From Nocardia sp. NBC_01327 (lineage in GTDB: Bacteria > Actinomycetota > Actinomycetes > Mycobacteriales > Mycobacteriaceae): DNA of 64,000 nt. The notes under the pieces were generated by a model that was not told the DNA's origin, did not search any database, and saw only the letters and a list, made by a program, of their open reading frames with translations. Location: positions 7,936,001-8,000,000 of the forward strand of contig NZ_CP108383.1 in NCBI RefSeq assembly GCF_035958815.1. Direction: 5' to 3'. The position numbers and the translations under genes are program-made. Below are positions 34,809 through 41,782 of the stretch, piece by piece (the first letter of the stretch is position 1; each line of letters starts with the position of its first letter).

Positions 34809-35279
34809 TCAGGCGGCTTGGGGGCGGATGCCGCCGGAGGCCAGGGTGAGGACGTCTTTGTTGCCGTCGGACCAGGTGGGGGTCATGGCGATGTCGTTGA
34901 TGCGCCAGGCGCCGTCGATGCGGGTCAGGCCGAAGCGGTAGGTGCCGCCGAGGGTCCAGCGTGGGGAGCCGAGGGGGTTGGCCAGGATGTGGACGGCTTG
35001 GAAGACGGCGGTGAGGACCGCGGTGTCGCCGTCGACGGTCACCAGGTGGTTGCCGAGCAGGTGCTGGGTGGCGTCGAAGGCGCCGAGCAGGCGAGACCAG
35101 TCGGCGTGGATCTGGGCGGGGGTGGCGTGTGACGGATCGCCGCCCCAGATGGCGGTGTAGTCGAGGCGGACATCCTCCGCGAAAACGGTCGTGAAGGCGT
35201 CCCAGTCACGAATGTCGATGTACCACATCATGGCGGTGGCGGTATCGATCACGTCGGCGCGGTCCTGTGCGGAAGTCAT
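34809..35279 (-). CDS. SnoaL/NTF2-like small protein
   Basis: The 156-residue protein has an alpha+beta barrel of the NTF2/SnoaL type (MMWYIDIRDWDAFTTVFAED, then GTYRFGLTRIDGAWRINDIA). Family members are dehydratases, isomerases or ligand-binding proteins. It begins 21 bases downstream of the carboxymuconolactone decarboxylase-like gene and has GGAG before the ATG. The two form a probable operon facing an XRE regulator. Confidence 0.82.
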   Translation of the reverse strand: MTSAQDRADVIDTATAMMWYIDIRDWDAFTTVFAEDVRLDYTAIWGGDPSHATPAQIHADWSRLLGAFDATQHLLGNHLVTVDGDTAVLTAVFQAVHILANPLGSPRWTLGGTYRFGLTRIDGAWRINDIAMTPTWSDGNKDVLTLASGGIRPQAA

Positions 35280-35300
35280 TGTGTTCTCCTGTGATCCGGG

Positions 35301-35693
35301 TTAGGTGACGGGAAGCAGGTTGTGGTCGGCGAAGATTCGGCGGGCGACGCCCATGGCGGCGAGTACGCGCGGGAATCCGGCGTACGGCAGCGCCTGGATG
35401 ACGGCCTCGACGAGTTCGGTGGAGGTCAGTCCGGTGTTGAGGGCGGTGGTGAAGTGGGCTTCCAATTGCGGTTCGGTGGCGCCGAGGCCGATGAGGACAC
35501 CGAGGATGACCAGTTCCCGCCGGCCGGCGTCGAGTCCGGGACGCGCATTGATATCGCCGTAGGCGAATTCGACGGCGAACCGGTGCAGGTCGGGCGCTAT
35601 ATCGGCCAGTGCGTCGTACACCCGCTGCCGGGCGGCGGTCGGGCCGCCGAGCTCGGCCAGCCTGGCCGCGCCTCTGTCGTACCGTTCGTTCAT
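35301..35693 (-). CDS. Carboxymuconolactone decarboxylase-family protein
   Basis: The 130-residue protein resembles the decarboxylase branch: GRRELVILGVLIGLGATEPQ, LEAHFTTALNTGLTSTELVEA and a final YAGFPRVLAAMGVA. There are no cysteines, so it is not an AhpD-type peroxidase. The histidine in LEAHF is the conserved one. It acts on aromatic or lactone intermediates (inference), together with the NTF2-like neighbour. Confidence 0.85.
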   Translation of the reverse strand: MNERYDRGAARLAELGGPTAARQRVYDALADIAPDLHRFAVEFAYGDINARPGLDAGRRELVILGVLIGLGATEPQLEAHFTTALNTGLTSTELVEAVIQALPYAGFPRVLAAMGVARRIFADHNLLPVT

Positions 35694-35791
35694 GGGTATG
35701 AGATTGCCTGCCGTGCAACGGCCTACCCAGACCTCCGTTGTTCCAGGTACTCCCAGGGCCAGGCTCCCGATCCTCGGGCAAACTGGACGGC

Positions 35792-36640
35792 ATGGCAGAA
35801 CGCAATCCCCTGGGGGAATTCCTCCAATCCCGCCGGGCCCGGATCAGTCCCGAAGAGGTCGGACTGCGGGCCGGTGCGTCCGGGCGGACGCGGCGGCGGG
35901 TCGCCGGACTGCGGCGTGAGGAGCTCGCTCAGCTGGCGGGGATCAGTGTCGAGTACTACCAGCGGCTCGAACAGGGCCGGGCCAATCACCCCTCCGACGA
36001 GGTGCTGGACTCCCTCGCCGAGGTGCTGCGCCTCGACGACACCGAGCGCGGGTATCTGCGCAGGCTCGCCAACCCGCCGCGGGTCCGGGACCGGCGCAGC
36101 GCGCCCACCGCCGTCCGGCCGCAATTGCGGCGCATGCTCGACCTCGTCGACAAGGTGCCCGCGGTGATCATTACCGATCGCTTCGATGTGCTCGCGGCCA
36201 ATCTGCTGGCCGAGCGATTGTTCGCGCCGATCTCGAATGCCTTGCACGACAACGGAAACCTCGCCAGGGAACTTTTCCTCGATCCGGCCGCCCGCGAGTT
36301 CTATGTGGAATGGGAGGACGTGGCCGCCGCCACCGTCGCAGCCTTGCGATTGGCTGCGGGCAGCCACCCCGAAGACGCGGAGTTGACCGCGCTGATCGAT
36401 GAATTATCCACCGGCAGCACAGCATTCGCCGAACTCTGGTCCGAGGGCGATGTGGCCGTGCGCACGTACGGCGCGAAGAACTTCCGGCATCCGGCCGTCG
36501 GCGTGCTGACGCTCAACTACGAGAATCTGGAGCTTCCCGGCGATCTGCGGCAACGACTGGTCACCCTCAGCCCGGACGCCGCCACCGCGACCGAGGCGGC
36601 CTTACAGGTCCTGGCCTCCGAGACCTACATCAGCCGCTGA
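35792..36640 (+). CDS. XRE-family regulator with MmyB-like ligand domain
   Basis: The 282-residue protein has an N-terminal helix-turn-helix (RRRVAGLRREELAQLAGISV, EYYQRLEQGR) and a C-terminal PAS-like MmyB domain (VPAVIITDRFDVLAANLLAE, FYVEWEDVAAATVAALRLAA). This group binds fatty-acid-like ligands and usually represses a divergent oxidoreductase or decarboxylase gene. Here the divergent CMD/NTF2 pair starts 98 bp away and is the obvious target. Confidence 0.9.
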   Translation: MAERNPLGEFLQSRRARISPEEVGLRAGASGRTRRRVAGLRREELAQLAGISVEYYQRLEQGRANHPSDEVLDSLAEVLRLDDTERGYLRRLANPPRVRDRRSAPTAVRPQLRRMLDLVDKVPAVIITDRFDVLAANLLAERLFAPISNALHDNGNLARELFLDPAAREFYVEWEDVAAATVAALRLAAGSHPEDAELTALIDELSTGSTAFAELWSEGDVAVRTYGAKNFRHPAVGVLTLNYENLELPGDLRQRLVTLSPDAATATEAALQVLASETYISR

Positions 36641-37422
36641 ACCACCGGCGGCACACCGGGCAACGGCCGGGCATCGACCACCAGCGCCGTGGTGTTGTCG
36701 CGGCCACCGCCGTCGAGGGCCGTCTGCACCAGCGCCGTCGCGGCGTGGCTCGCCGAACCATCCTCGGCGAGAAGGGATTTGATGTCCGCCATCTCGAGAC
36801 GCTTGCCCACGCCGTCGGAGCAGAGCAGCAGTCGTCCCGTGCTGGTGCCGGTGGCCGCGTGGCCGATGTCCTCCGGCCGCACGGTGCGCGCGGACGTGGT
36901 GACCAGATGGCCCATCCCGGGCATCGGCACATGTCCGCGCGCCCGGAAGTATTCGGCCACAGTGTGATCGGTGGTGAGCAGATGCAGTACCCGGCCGTTC
37001 CACCGGTAGGCCCGGCAGTCACCCACCCAGGCGATATCGCACGGCCCGTCCGGCTGTCCATCGGCCGGCAGCACCGCGACGACGAGCACGCTGTCGGCGG
37101 CCGCCTCCGGCAGCTCGCGCAGCAATTCCGCCTGTGCCGCAAGGATTCCGGCGCGCGCACCCTGTGTGACCGCCACCCGGGCCGCGACCCGCGCGACGAT
37201 CCGCGCCGCCCGTGCGGCCGCCAGATGATCGCCGACCCCGTCCGCCACCACGAACGCGGCGCGCCCGGTCTGGCGATCGGTAACGGTGGCAACCGCATCC
37301 GCGTTGATATTACGTAGGCCGAGTCGGCTCACCGCCGCTCCCGCGACGGTGACGAATCGAACCTCTTCGTCAGGATGGGCGGGCACTGCGGCAGATCCGA
37401 TCTCGAGGGCTGCGGTGTGCAT
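36625..37422 (-). CDS. PP2C-family serine/threonine phosphatase
   Basis: The 265-residue protein carries the metal-binding motifs of PP2C in order: VADGVGDH, WVGDCRAYRW, LLCSDGVGK and GGRDNTTALVV. ATG 37422 follows AGGAGG at ideal spacing. It should be a soluble Mn/Mg phosphatase. The C-terminal 16 bases overlap the end of the convergent XRE gene. No kinase gene is adjacent. Confidence 0.88.
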   Translation of the reverse strand: MHTAALEIGSAAVPAHPDEEVRFVTVAGAAVSRLGLRNINADAVATVTDRQTGRAAFVVADGVGDHLAAARAARIVARVAARVAVTQGARAGILAAQAELLRELPEAAADSVLVVAVLPADGQPDGPCDIAWVGDCRAYRWNGRVLHLLTTDHTVAEYFRARGHVPMPGMGHLVTTSARTVRPEDIGHAATGTSTGRLLLCSDGVGKRLEMADIKSLLAEDGSASHAATALVQTALDGGGRDNTTALVVDARPLPGVPPVVQRLM

Positions 37423-37550
37423 GGCCCGACCTCCTGGGACTCGGCCTAAGGGGGTGCTGCCAACCAGCACTCCTCCATTCAACGGCCGAAACCCGTGTAC
37501 AACTCCTGAATCACCTGTGCGATTGCTGTGTTTACCTGCGTCGATAACGA

Positions 37551-38318
37551 TCAGATCGCGGTCTGCGCGACCACGAAGATGCGGCGGAACGGCAACCAGG
37601 TGCTGCCGTCGGCCTGCTCCGGATAGGCGGTGCGCAGCAGCGGGGCCAGCTCGCTCCGGAATTCCTGCCAGCCGGCATCGTCGAGGACGTCACGCACCGG
37701 CGTCAGCGCGGTGCCGGTGACCCACTCCAGCACCGGATCCGCGCCGGTGAGGCGCTGCAGGTACGTGGTCTCCCAGGCATCGACCGTGCAGCCCGCCGCG
37801 GCCAGCAGCTGCGCGTAGCCCTCCGGATCGAGGACGGCGCGCGGCTCCAGAAGGTTTGCCGGAGCGAGCTTTTCGCGCCACCGCGGCCGCGCCGCGACGG
37901 TGCGGATGGCGAGATGGGAAGGCGCATCGAAATTTCCGGGCACCTGGAAGGCCAGCCAGGCGCCGACAGGAAGCTCACGCGCCCAGGCGGAGAGCAGATC
38001 CTGATGGCCGGGCACCCACTGCAGCACCGCGTTCGACACCACCACATCGGTATCCGCGCCGGGTTGCCACTGCCGCACATCACCGAGTACGGCATCGATC
38101 CCGCGCGCCCGCGCGGCCGCCACCATCTCCGGGGACGAGTCCGAGGCCTCCAGCACGGCCTCGGGCCAGCGCTCCGCGAGGGACACAGTGAGATTGCCCG
38201 GCCCGCATCCCAGGTCGACCACCCGGCGCGGCTTCTCGGCCCGCACCCGGGTCACCAGATCGAAGAACGGCCGCGCCCGATGATCATCGAAGGCCAGATA
38301 CTGCTGCGGATCCCACAT
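37551..38318 (-). CDS. tam: Trans-aconitate 2-methyltransferase-like enzyme
   Basis: The 255-residue class I SAM methyltransferase has binding loop VVDLGCGPGNLTVSLAERWP and the start MWDPQQYLAFDDHRARPFFD typical of Tam. The later segments AVLQWVPGHQDLL and VPGNFDAPSHLAIR fit the family. Tam methylates trans-aconitate, a damaging by-product of cis-aconitate. The frame stays open upstream only because it crosses the adjacent tRNA gene, so ATG 38318 is taken. Confidence 0.88.
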   Translation of the reverse strand: MWDPQQYLAFDDHRARPFFDLVTRVRAEKPRRVVDLGCGPGNLTVSLAERWPEAVLEASDSSPEMVAAARARGIDAVLGDVRQWQPGADTDVVVSNAVLQWVPGHQDLLSAWARELPVGAWLAFQVPGNFDAPSHLAIRTVAARPRWREKLAPANLLEPRAVLDPEGYAQLLAAAGCTVDAWETTYLQRLTGADPVLEWVTGTALTPVRDVLDDAGWQEFRSELAPLLRTAYPEQADGSTWLPFRRIFVVAQTAI

Positions 38319-38393
38319 GGCTGCTCCATCCCTGGTCACACCAACCGAGCCTGCATATCGCACTGTCAACGGTAATCGGGCGGCCACAGATAC

Positions 38394-38432
38394 AGCGAAG
38401 GCCCTCGAAGAAGTTCTTCGAGGGCCTTCGCT
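38394..38432 (-). terminator. Terminator of tRNA-fMet copy 3
   Basis: A perfect inverted repeat with 19-base arms around one central base (AGCGAAGGCCCTCGAAGAA and complement) lies directly 3' of the tRNA. Confidence 0.85.
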
Positions 38433-38437
38433 GTTAG

Positions 38438-38511
38438 TAGCGGGGACAGGATTTGAACCTGCGACCTCTGGGTTATGAGCCCAGCGAGCTACCGAGCTGC
38501 TCCACCCCGCG
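38438..38511 (-). tRNA. Initiator tRNA-fMet (anticodon CAT), copy 3
   Basis: The 74-base sequence is identical to copies 1 and 2, with the same initiator hallmarks. Identity continues a few bases past both ends (GTAG on the 3' side, TCGG on the 5' side). Confidence 0.96.
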
Positions 38512-39055
38512 TCGGTGAACACAACATTACACACGGCTCCGCGTCAGTGCCAAATCGGCTGGTCAGAAGCGGTTTGGCGGGTTGCGAAGACGATCATGGA
38601 ACAGGCTGTGGCGGATGCGCCGACCGTCCGGACGGTGCGGAAGCGGAGGTTTGGAGGTGAAAATCCTCCGCCTCACAACGCTTTCCTGCGCGCGTCCCCG
38701 GTTTCAGGGGCCGAAAACGTGACCGACCCCACAATTTCGTCGTGACTTAAATCACATCACGGTCATATAACAGACCGATCGGGATATCGAAATGCAGCAT
38801 AGCCAACCTGCATGAACAACGTTTCGACGGTTATTCGCTTCATGCAATTCCGAAGTTATCAAGAGTTATCAAGACGTGATCTGCCGAGATTTACTCGTTA
38901 CCGTCGTACTCGGCCCGGATCAAACCTGAGATGGGCACCGCACCGAACCGCTGCACTCCGGAGACCCTGTCCCGCGGTTTGGTACCCAGAGCCCCTGGGG
39001 ACAGGGACACGGCACAGCAACTCGCCGGGTCGGTAGGCGCAGGGAGGGACAAACG
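38512..39055. other. Long intergenic region upstream of the Rpf gene
   Basis: No gene is seen in about 540 bases. The left part carries the tRNA promoter side. The middle (38740-38880) is AT-rich (TAAATCACATCACGGTCATA) with a short direct repeat GTTATCAAGA/AGTTATCAAG near 38855-38873, and probably holds the rpf promoter. The right 140 bases form the structured leader described separately. Confidence 0.5.
38905..39048 (+). ncRNA. Candidate ydaO/yuaA-type (c-di-AMP) riboswitch in the rpf leader
   Basis: The leader contains, in order, CCGAACC, GGAGACC, AGCCCCTGGGGACAGGGAC, and CAGCAACTC followed by GTAGGCG just before the RBS. These resemble conserved pieces of ydaO riboswitches, which are known in front of actinobacterial rpf and other cell-wall hydrolase genes. 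The match is by eye only, and boundaries are approximate. Confidence 0.5.
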
Positions 39056-39589
39056 ATGAAACAGAACCGGAAGATCAACTCCCGCACCCTCGGCCTGCTG
39101 GCCGTCACAGGCGCAATTGTTGCCGTCCCGTTCGGCTTCTCCGCAACCGCCTCGGCGGCCACCCACGACTGGGACGGTGTTGCCCAGTGTGAGAGCGGCG
39201 GCAACTGGGGAATCGCCACCGGCAACGGCTACTACGGCGGTCTGCAGTTCACGCAGAGCACCTGGGCCGCCAATGGCGGCACCGGCTCCCCCAGCAATGC
39301 CAGCAAGGCAGAGCAGGTCCGGGTGGCCGAGAACGTGCTCGCCACCCAGGGCGCCGGCGCCTGGCCCGTCTGCGGCCAGTACCTGCGCAGCGGCTACACC
39401 GAGCCCGAGCCGGAAGCCGCTCCGGAGCCCGTCGCTCCCGCCCCCGCCCCGCTCCCCAACGACCGCCAGGCCGCGATCGATCAGGCCAAGAGTGTCGCCG
39501 GTGGCCTCGCTCAGCAGTTCGGCGTCCAGGACCAGCTCAATCAGGTGCTGGATCAGAACTCCGCGCTGATCGAGTCCTGGGGCCGCTGA
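39056..39589 (+). CDS. Resuscitation-promoting factor (transglycosylase-like)
   Basis: The 177-residue secreted protein has a signal peptide to about residue 34 (ATASA). The Rpf lysozyme-like domain follows: WDGVAQCESGGNWGIATGNG with catalytic Glu46, GYYGGLQFTQSTWAANGG, and paired cysteines 45 and that in WPVCGQYL. A Pro/Glu-rich linker and a short helical tail (AAIDQAKSVAGGLAQQFG) follow. It cleaves peptidoglycan and promotes regrowth from dormancy in relatives. GGGAGGGAC is a strong RBS. Confidence 0.95.
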   Translation: MKQNRKINSRTLGLLAVTGAIVAVPFGFSATASAATHDWDGVAQCESGGNWGIATGNGYYGGLQFTQSTWAANGGTGSPSNASKAEQVRVAENVLATQGAGAWPVCGQYLRSGYTEPEPEAAPEPVAPAPAPLPNDRQAAIDQAKSVAGGLAQQFGVQDQLNQVLDQNSALIESWGR

Positions 39590-39619
39590 GATCCCTCCCT
39601 CTCTCGGGAAGTAGCGAAA

Positions 39620-39649
39620 TGCGCTGCCGTCCATGCTGACGGCAGCGCA
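39620..39649 (+). terminator. Terminator of the rpf gene
   Basis: A perfect 12-bp stem (TGCGCTGCCGTC / GACGGCAGCGCA) with a 6-base loop precedes a short T-rich stretch. Confidence 0.82.
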
Positions 39650-39714
39650 CTTCTCTGTAGACACAACCCGTTGGCATGGTACGCCGACTGCCGCTGCGCG
39701 GCACAGGTTTTCGG

Positions 39715-40569
39715 CTATACGGTGACGAACTCTGCCCGGTGCGCGGTCGCCCACTCCGCGAAGCTGCGCGGCGGACGGCCGGTGACCTCCTCGACCGAGG
39801 GGTGGACCACCGAGGTGAACGACTCCAAAGCCGTTGCGCGCAAGGACATTATGGCGTCGGCCATATCGGGAGCCACTCCGAAGCCGAGCAGCGCGGTATG
39901 CGCCTCGGCGGCCGAGATCTCCTCATAGCGCAGCGGACGGCCGAGCACCTCGGCGAGGATGCCGGTCTGCTCCCCCGGCGCCAGCGCCTGCGGGCCGCTG
40001 AGTGTGTAAATCCTTCCGGCATGGCCGGTTTCGGTCAGCGCCGCCACGGCGACGGCGGCAATGTCCTCCGGATCGACCACGGCGATGCGGCCCTGCCCGT
40101 ACGGGGCGCGGACGGTATCGACGGCCCGGATGCCCGGAGCCCAGTGCAGCGCATTGGACATGAATCCCAGCGGGCGCACCATGGTCCAGTCGATGCCGCT
40201 CGCGCGCACCGCCTGCTCACCGGCGCGGTGCCAGGCCGGAATCGGATCGGTGGCGGCCTCGTCACCGGCGCGCCCGGAGGAGAGCTTCACCAGGTGGCGG
40301 ACGCCGGCGCGGATCGCGGCCGCGGCGACATTGGCGTCGTGCACCGGGATTTCGGGGCCGGCCGACAGCAGGAAAACGCTGTCGACCCCGTCCAGTGCGG
40401 CGGCGAGACTCTCCGGCGCACCCAGATCGCCGCGCACGACGTCGATATCAGCGGGCAGGTTCGCGGTCTCCGGCCGCCGCACGAGCGCCCGCACCGGTGT
40501 GCCCAGCACACGCAGCCGGTCGATGACGGCACGCCCGACGGTGCCGGTGGCTCCGGTCACGAGAATCAT
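39715..40569 (-). CDS. NmrA/QOR2-like NAD(P)H-binding protein
   Basis: The 284-residue atypical SDR opens MILVTGATGTVGRAVIDRLR with the GxxGxxG loop, followed by RALVRRPETANLPADIDVVR, FLLSAGPE, KLSSGRAG and WTMVRPLGFMSN. It resembles NmrA or quinone-reductase-like proteins. GGGAGT precedes the ATG. It is divergent from a double-domain Lrp regulator with about 130 bp between them, a common regulator-target pair. Confidence 0.87.
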   Translation of the reverse strand: MILVTGATGTVGRAVIDRLRVLGTPVRALVRRPETANLPADIDVVRGDLGAPESLAAALDGVDSVFLLSAGPEIPVHDANVAAAAIRAGVRHLVKLSSGRAGDEAATDPIPAWHRAGEQAVRASGIDWTMVRPLGFMSNALHWAPGIRAVDTVRAPYGQGRIAVVDPEDIAAVAVAALTETGHAGRIYTLSGPQALAPGEQTGILAEVLGRPLRYEEISAAEAHTALLGFGVAPDMADAIMSLRATALESFTSVVHPSVEEVTGRPPRSFAEWATAHRAEFVTV

Positions 40570-40696
40570 CAGATACTCCCAGTTCAGATTGATCGCGGAT
40601 GGTCACCGCGTCTGGAACCAGCCTGTGCTGGGGCGCGAAATAGATCCATCCACGGGCTGCGGATTGCGGCTATTTTCCATTTGGTGTACCCGTGCG

Positions 40697-41680
40697 ATGA
40701 TTTATTCCATGCTGGACGAGGTGGACCGCGGCTTGATCCATGCCCTGCACATCGACGGGCGGGCGCCGTTCAATCGCATCGGCGAGGTGCTGGGCGTCTC
40801 CACCCAGACCGTCGCGCGGCGCTATCGCCGCCTGCGCGAGGAGTTCGGGCTGCGGGTGGTCGGGCGGCCCGATCCGGGGCATACCGGCACCACCCAGTGG
40901 CTGGTCCGGCTCACCACCACGCCCTCCGCGAGCGGGCAGCTCGCCCGGGCGCTGGCGCAGCGCACCGATACCAGCTGGGTCATGCTCACCTCCGGCGGCA
41001 CCGAGGTCTTCCTCATTGTCGACGGACCCGGATTCGACGCGCCCGCACTGCTTTTGCACGATCTACCGCGCACCTCGGCGATCACCGGCATCTCCGCGCA
41101 CTACGTGCTGCACACCTATCTGGGCGGGCCGACCGCGTGGCCGGGCCGCCTCGCCGTACTCGATTCCGAACAGCAGCGAAAGCTGCGGCCGCACGAGGAA
41201 GACGCCACCGGGCGAGCTGGATCGGATACGGATGACCTGCTTTTCGCCGCCCTGCGCACCGACGGGCGCGCCGGACTCGCACAGCTGGCCGAGGCCACCG
41301 GGTTATCGCAATCGACTGTGGCGCGGCACATTTCGGGGCTGCGGGCCGACGGTGCGCTCTACTTCGATGTCGACGTGGACGACCGGGTCTTCGGGGTCAC
41401 CACACGGGCCATGCTGTGGGCGTCGGTCGCGCCCGGAAAGCTCGACGGGGTCGCCGAAGCCCTTGCGCGGCATGAGGAATTGGCATTCGTGGCCGCGACC
41501 ACCGGCAGCACCAACCTCATCGCCGAGGCGCTCTGCCCCGACCCGGCGAGTCTGCACACCTATCTCACGAAGAAGCTGGGCGCCTTCGACGCGATCGGCA
41601 CCCTGGAGACCACCCCGGTCCTGGCGACGGTGAAATCGACATCGCAGCCACCGCTGCTGCGACCCCGGCCGGCGCGCTAG
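40697..41680 (+). CDS. Lrp/AsnC-family regulator with two tandem HTH-RAM units
   Basis: The 327-residue protein repeats the Lrp plan twice. The first helix-turn-helix is DRGLIHALHIDGRAPFNRIG, EVLGVSTQTVARRYRRLREE and is followed by a RAM-like domain. The second is LLFAALRTDGRAGLAQLAEA, TGLSQSTVARHISGLRADGA with another RAM-like domain. Single-unit Lrp proteins are about half this length. ATG 40697 or 40709 could be used. It probably controls the divergent SDR gene. Confidence 0.87.
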   Translation: MIYSMLDEVDRGLIHALHIDGRAPFNRIGEVLGVSTQTVARRYRRLREEFGLRVVGRPDPGHTGTTQWLVRLTTTPSASGQLARALAQRTDTSWVMLTSGGTEVFLIVDGPGFDAPALLLHDLPRTSAITGISAHYVLHTYLGGPTAWPGRLAVLDSEQQRKLRPHEEDATGRAGSDTDDLLFAALRTDGRAGLAQLAEATGLSQSTVARHISGLRADGALYFDVDVDDRVFGVTTRAMLWASVAPGKLDGVAEALARHEELAFVAATTGSTNLIAEALCPDPASLHTYLTKKLGAFDAIGTLETTPVLATVKSTSQPPLLRPRPAR

Positions 41681-41714
41681 CGACAGGGTCGCGAAGACAA
41701 ATGGCACGATGACA

Positions 41715-41749
41715 AAAGGCGCTGCCGTCTTGTGGACGGCAGCGCCTTT
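41715..41749. terminator. Bidirectional terminator between Lrp regulator and UPF0182 gene
   Basis: A perfect 15-bp stem (AAAGGCGCTGCCGTC / GACGGCAGCGCCTTT) with a 5-base loop has A/T ends on both sides, between convergent genes. Confidence 0.9.
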
Positions 41750-41782
41750 CATTGTGCAGCAGGGCTTTTCACGCCCGGATGA

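Noticed and set aside
38319..38534. N-terminal extension of the Tam-like gene
   Set aside because: The extra 72 codons run through the initiator tRNA gene; the protein family starts at the ATG at 38318.
40061..40696. Upstream extension of the Lrp-type regulator
   Set aside because: The extension is antisense to the SDR gene and lacks Lrp similarity; the first Lrp helix begins after 40697.
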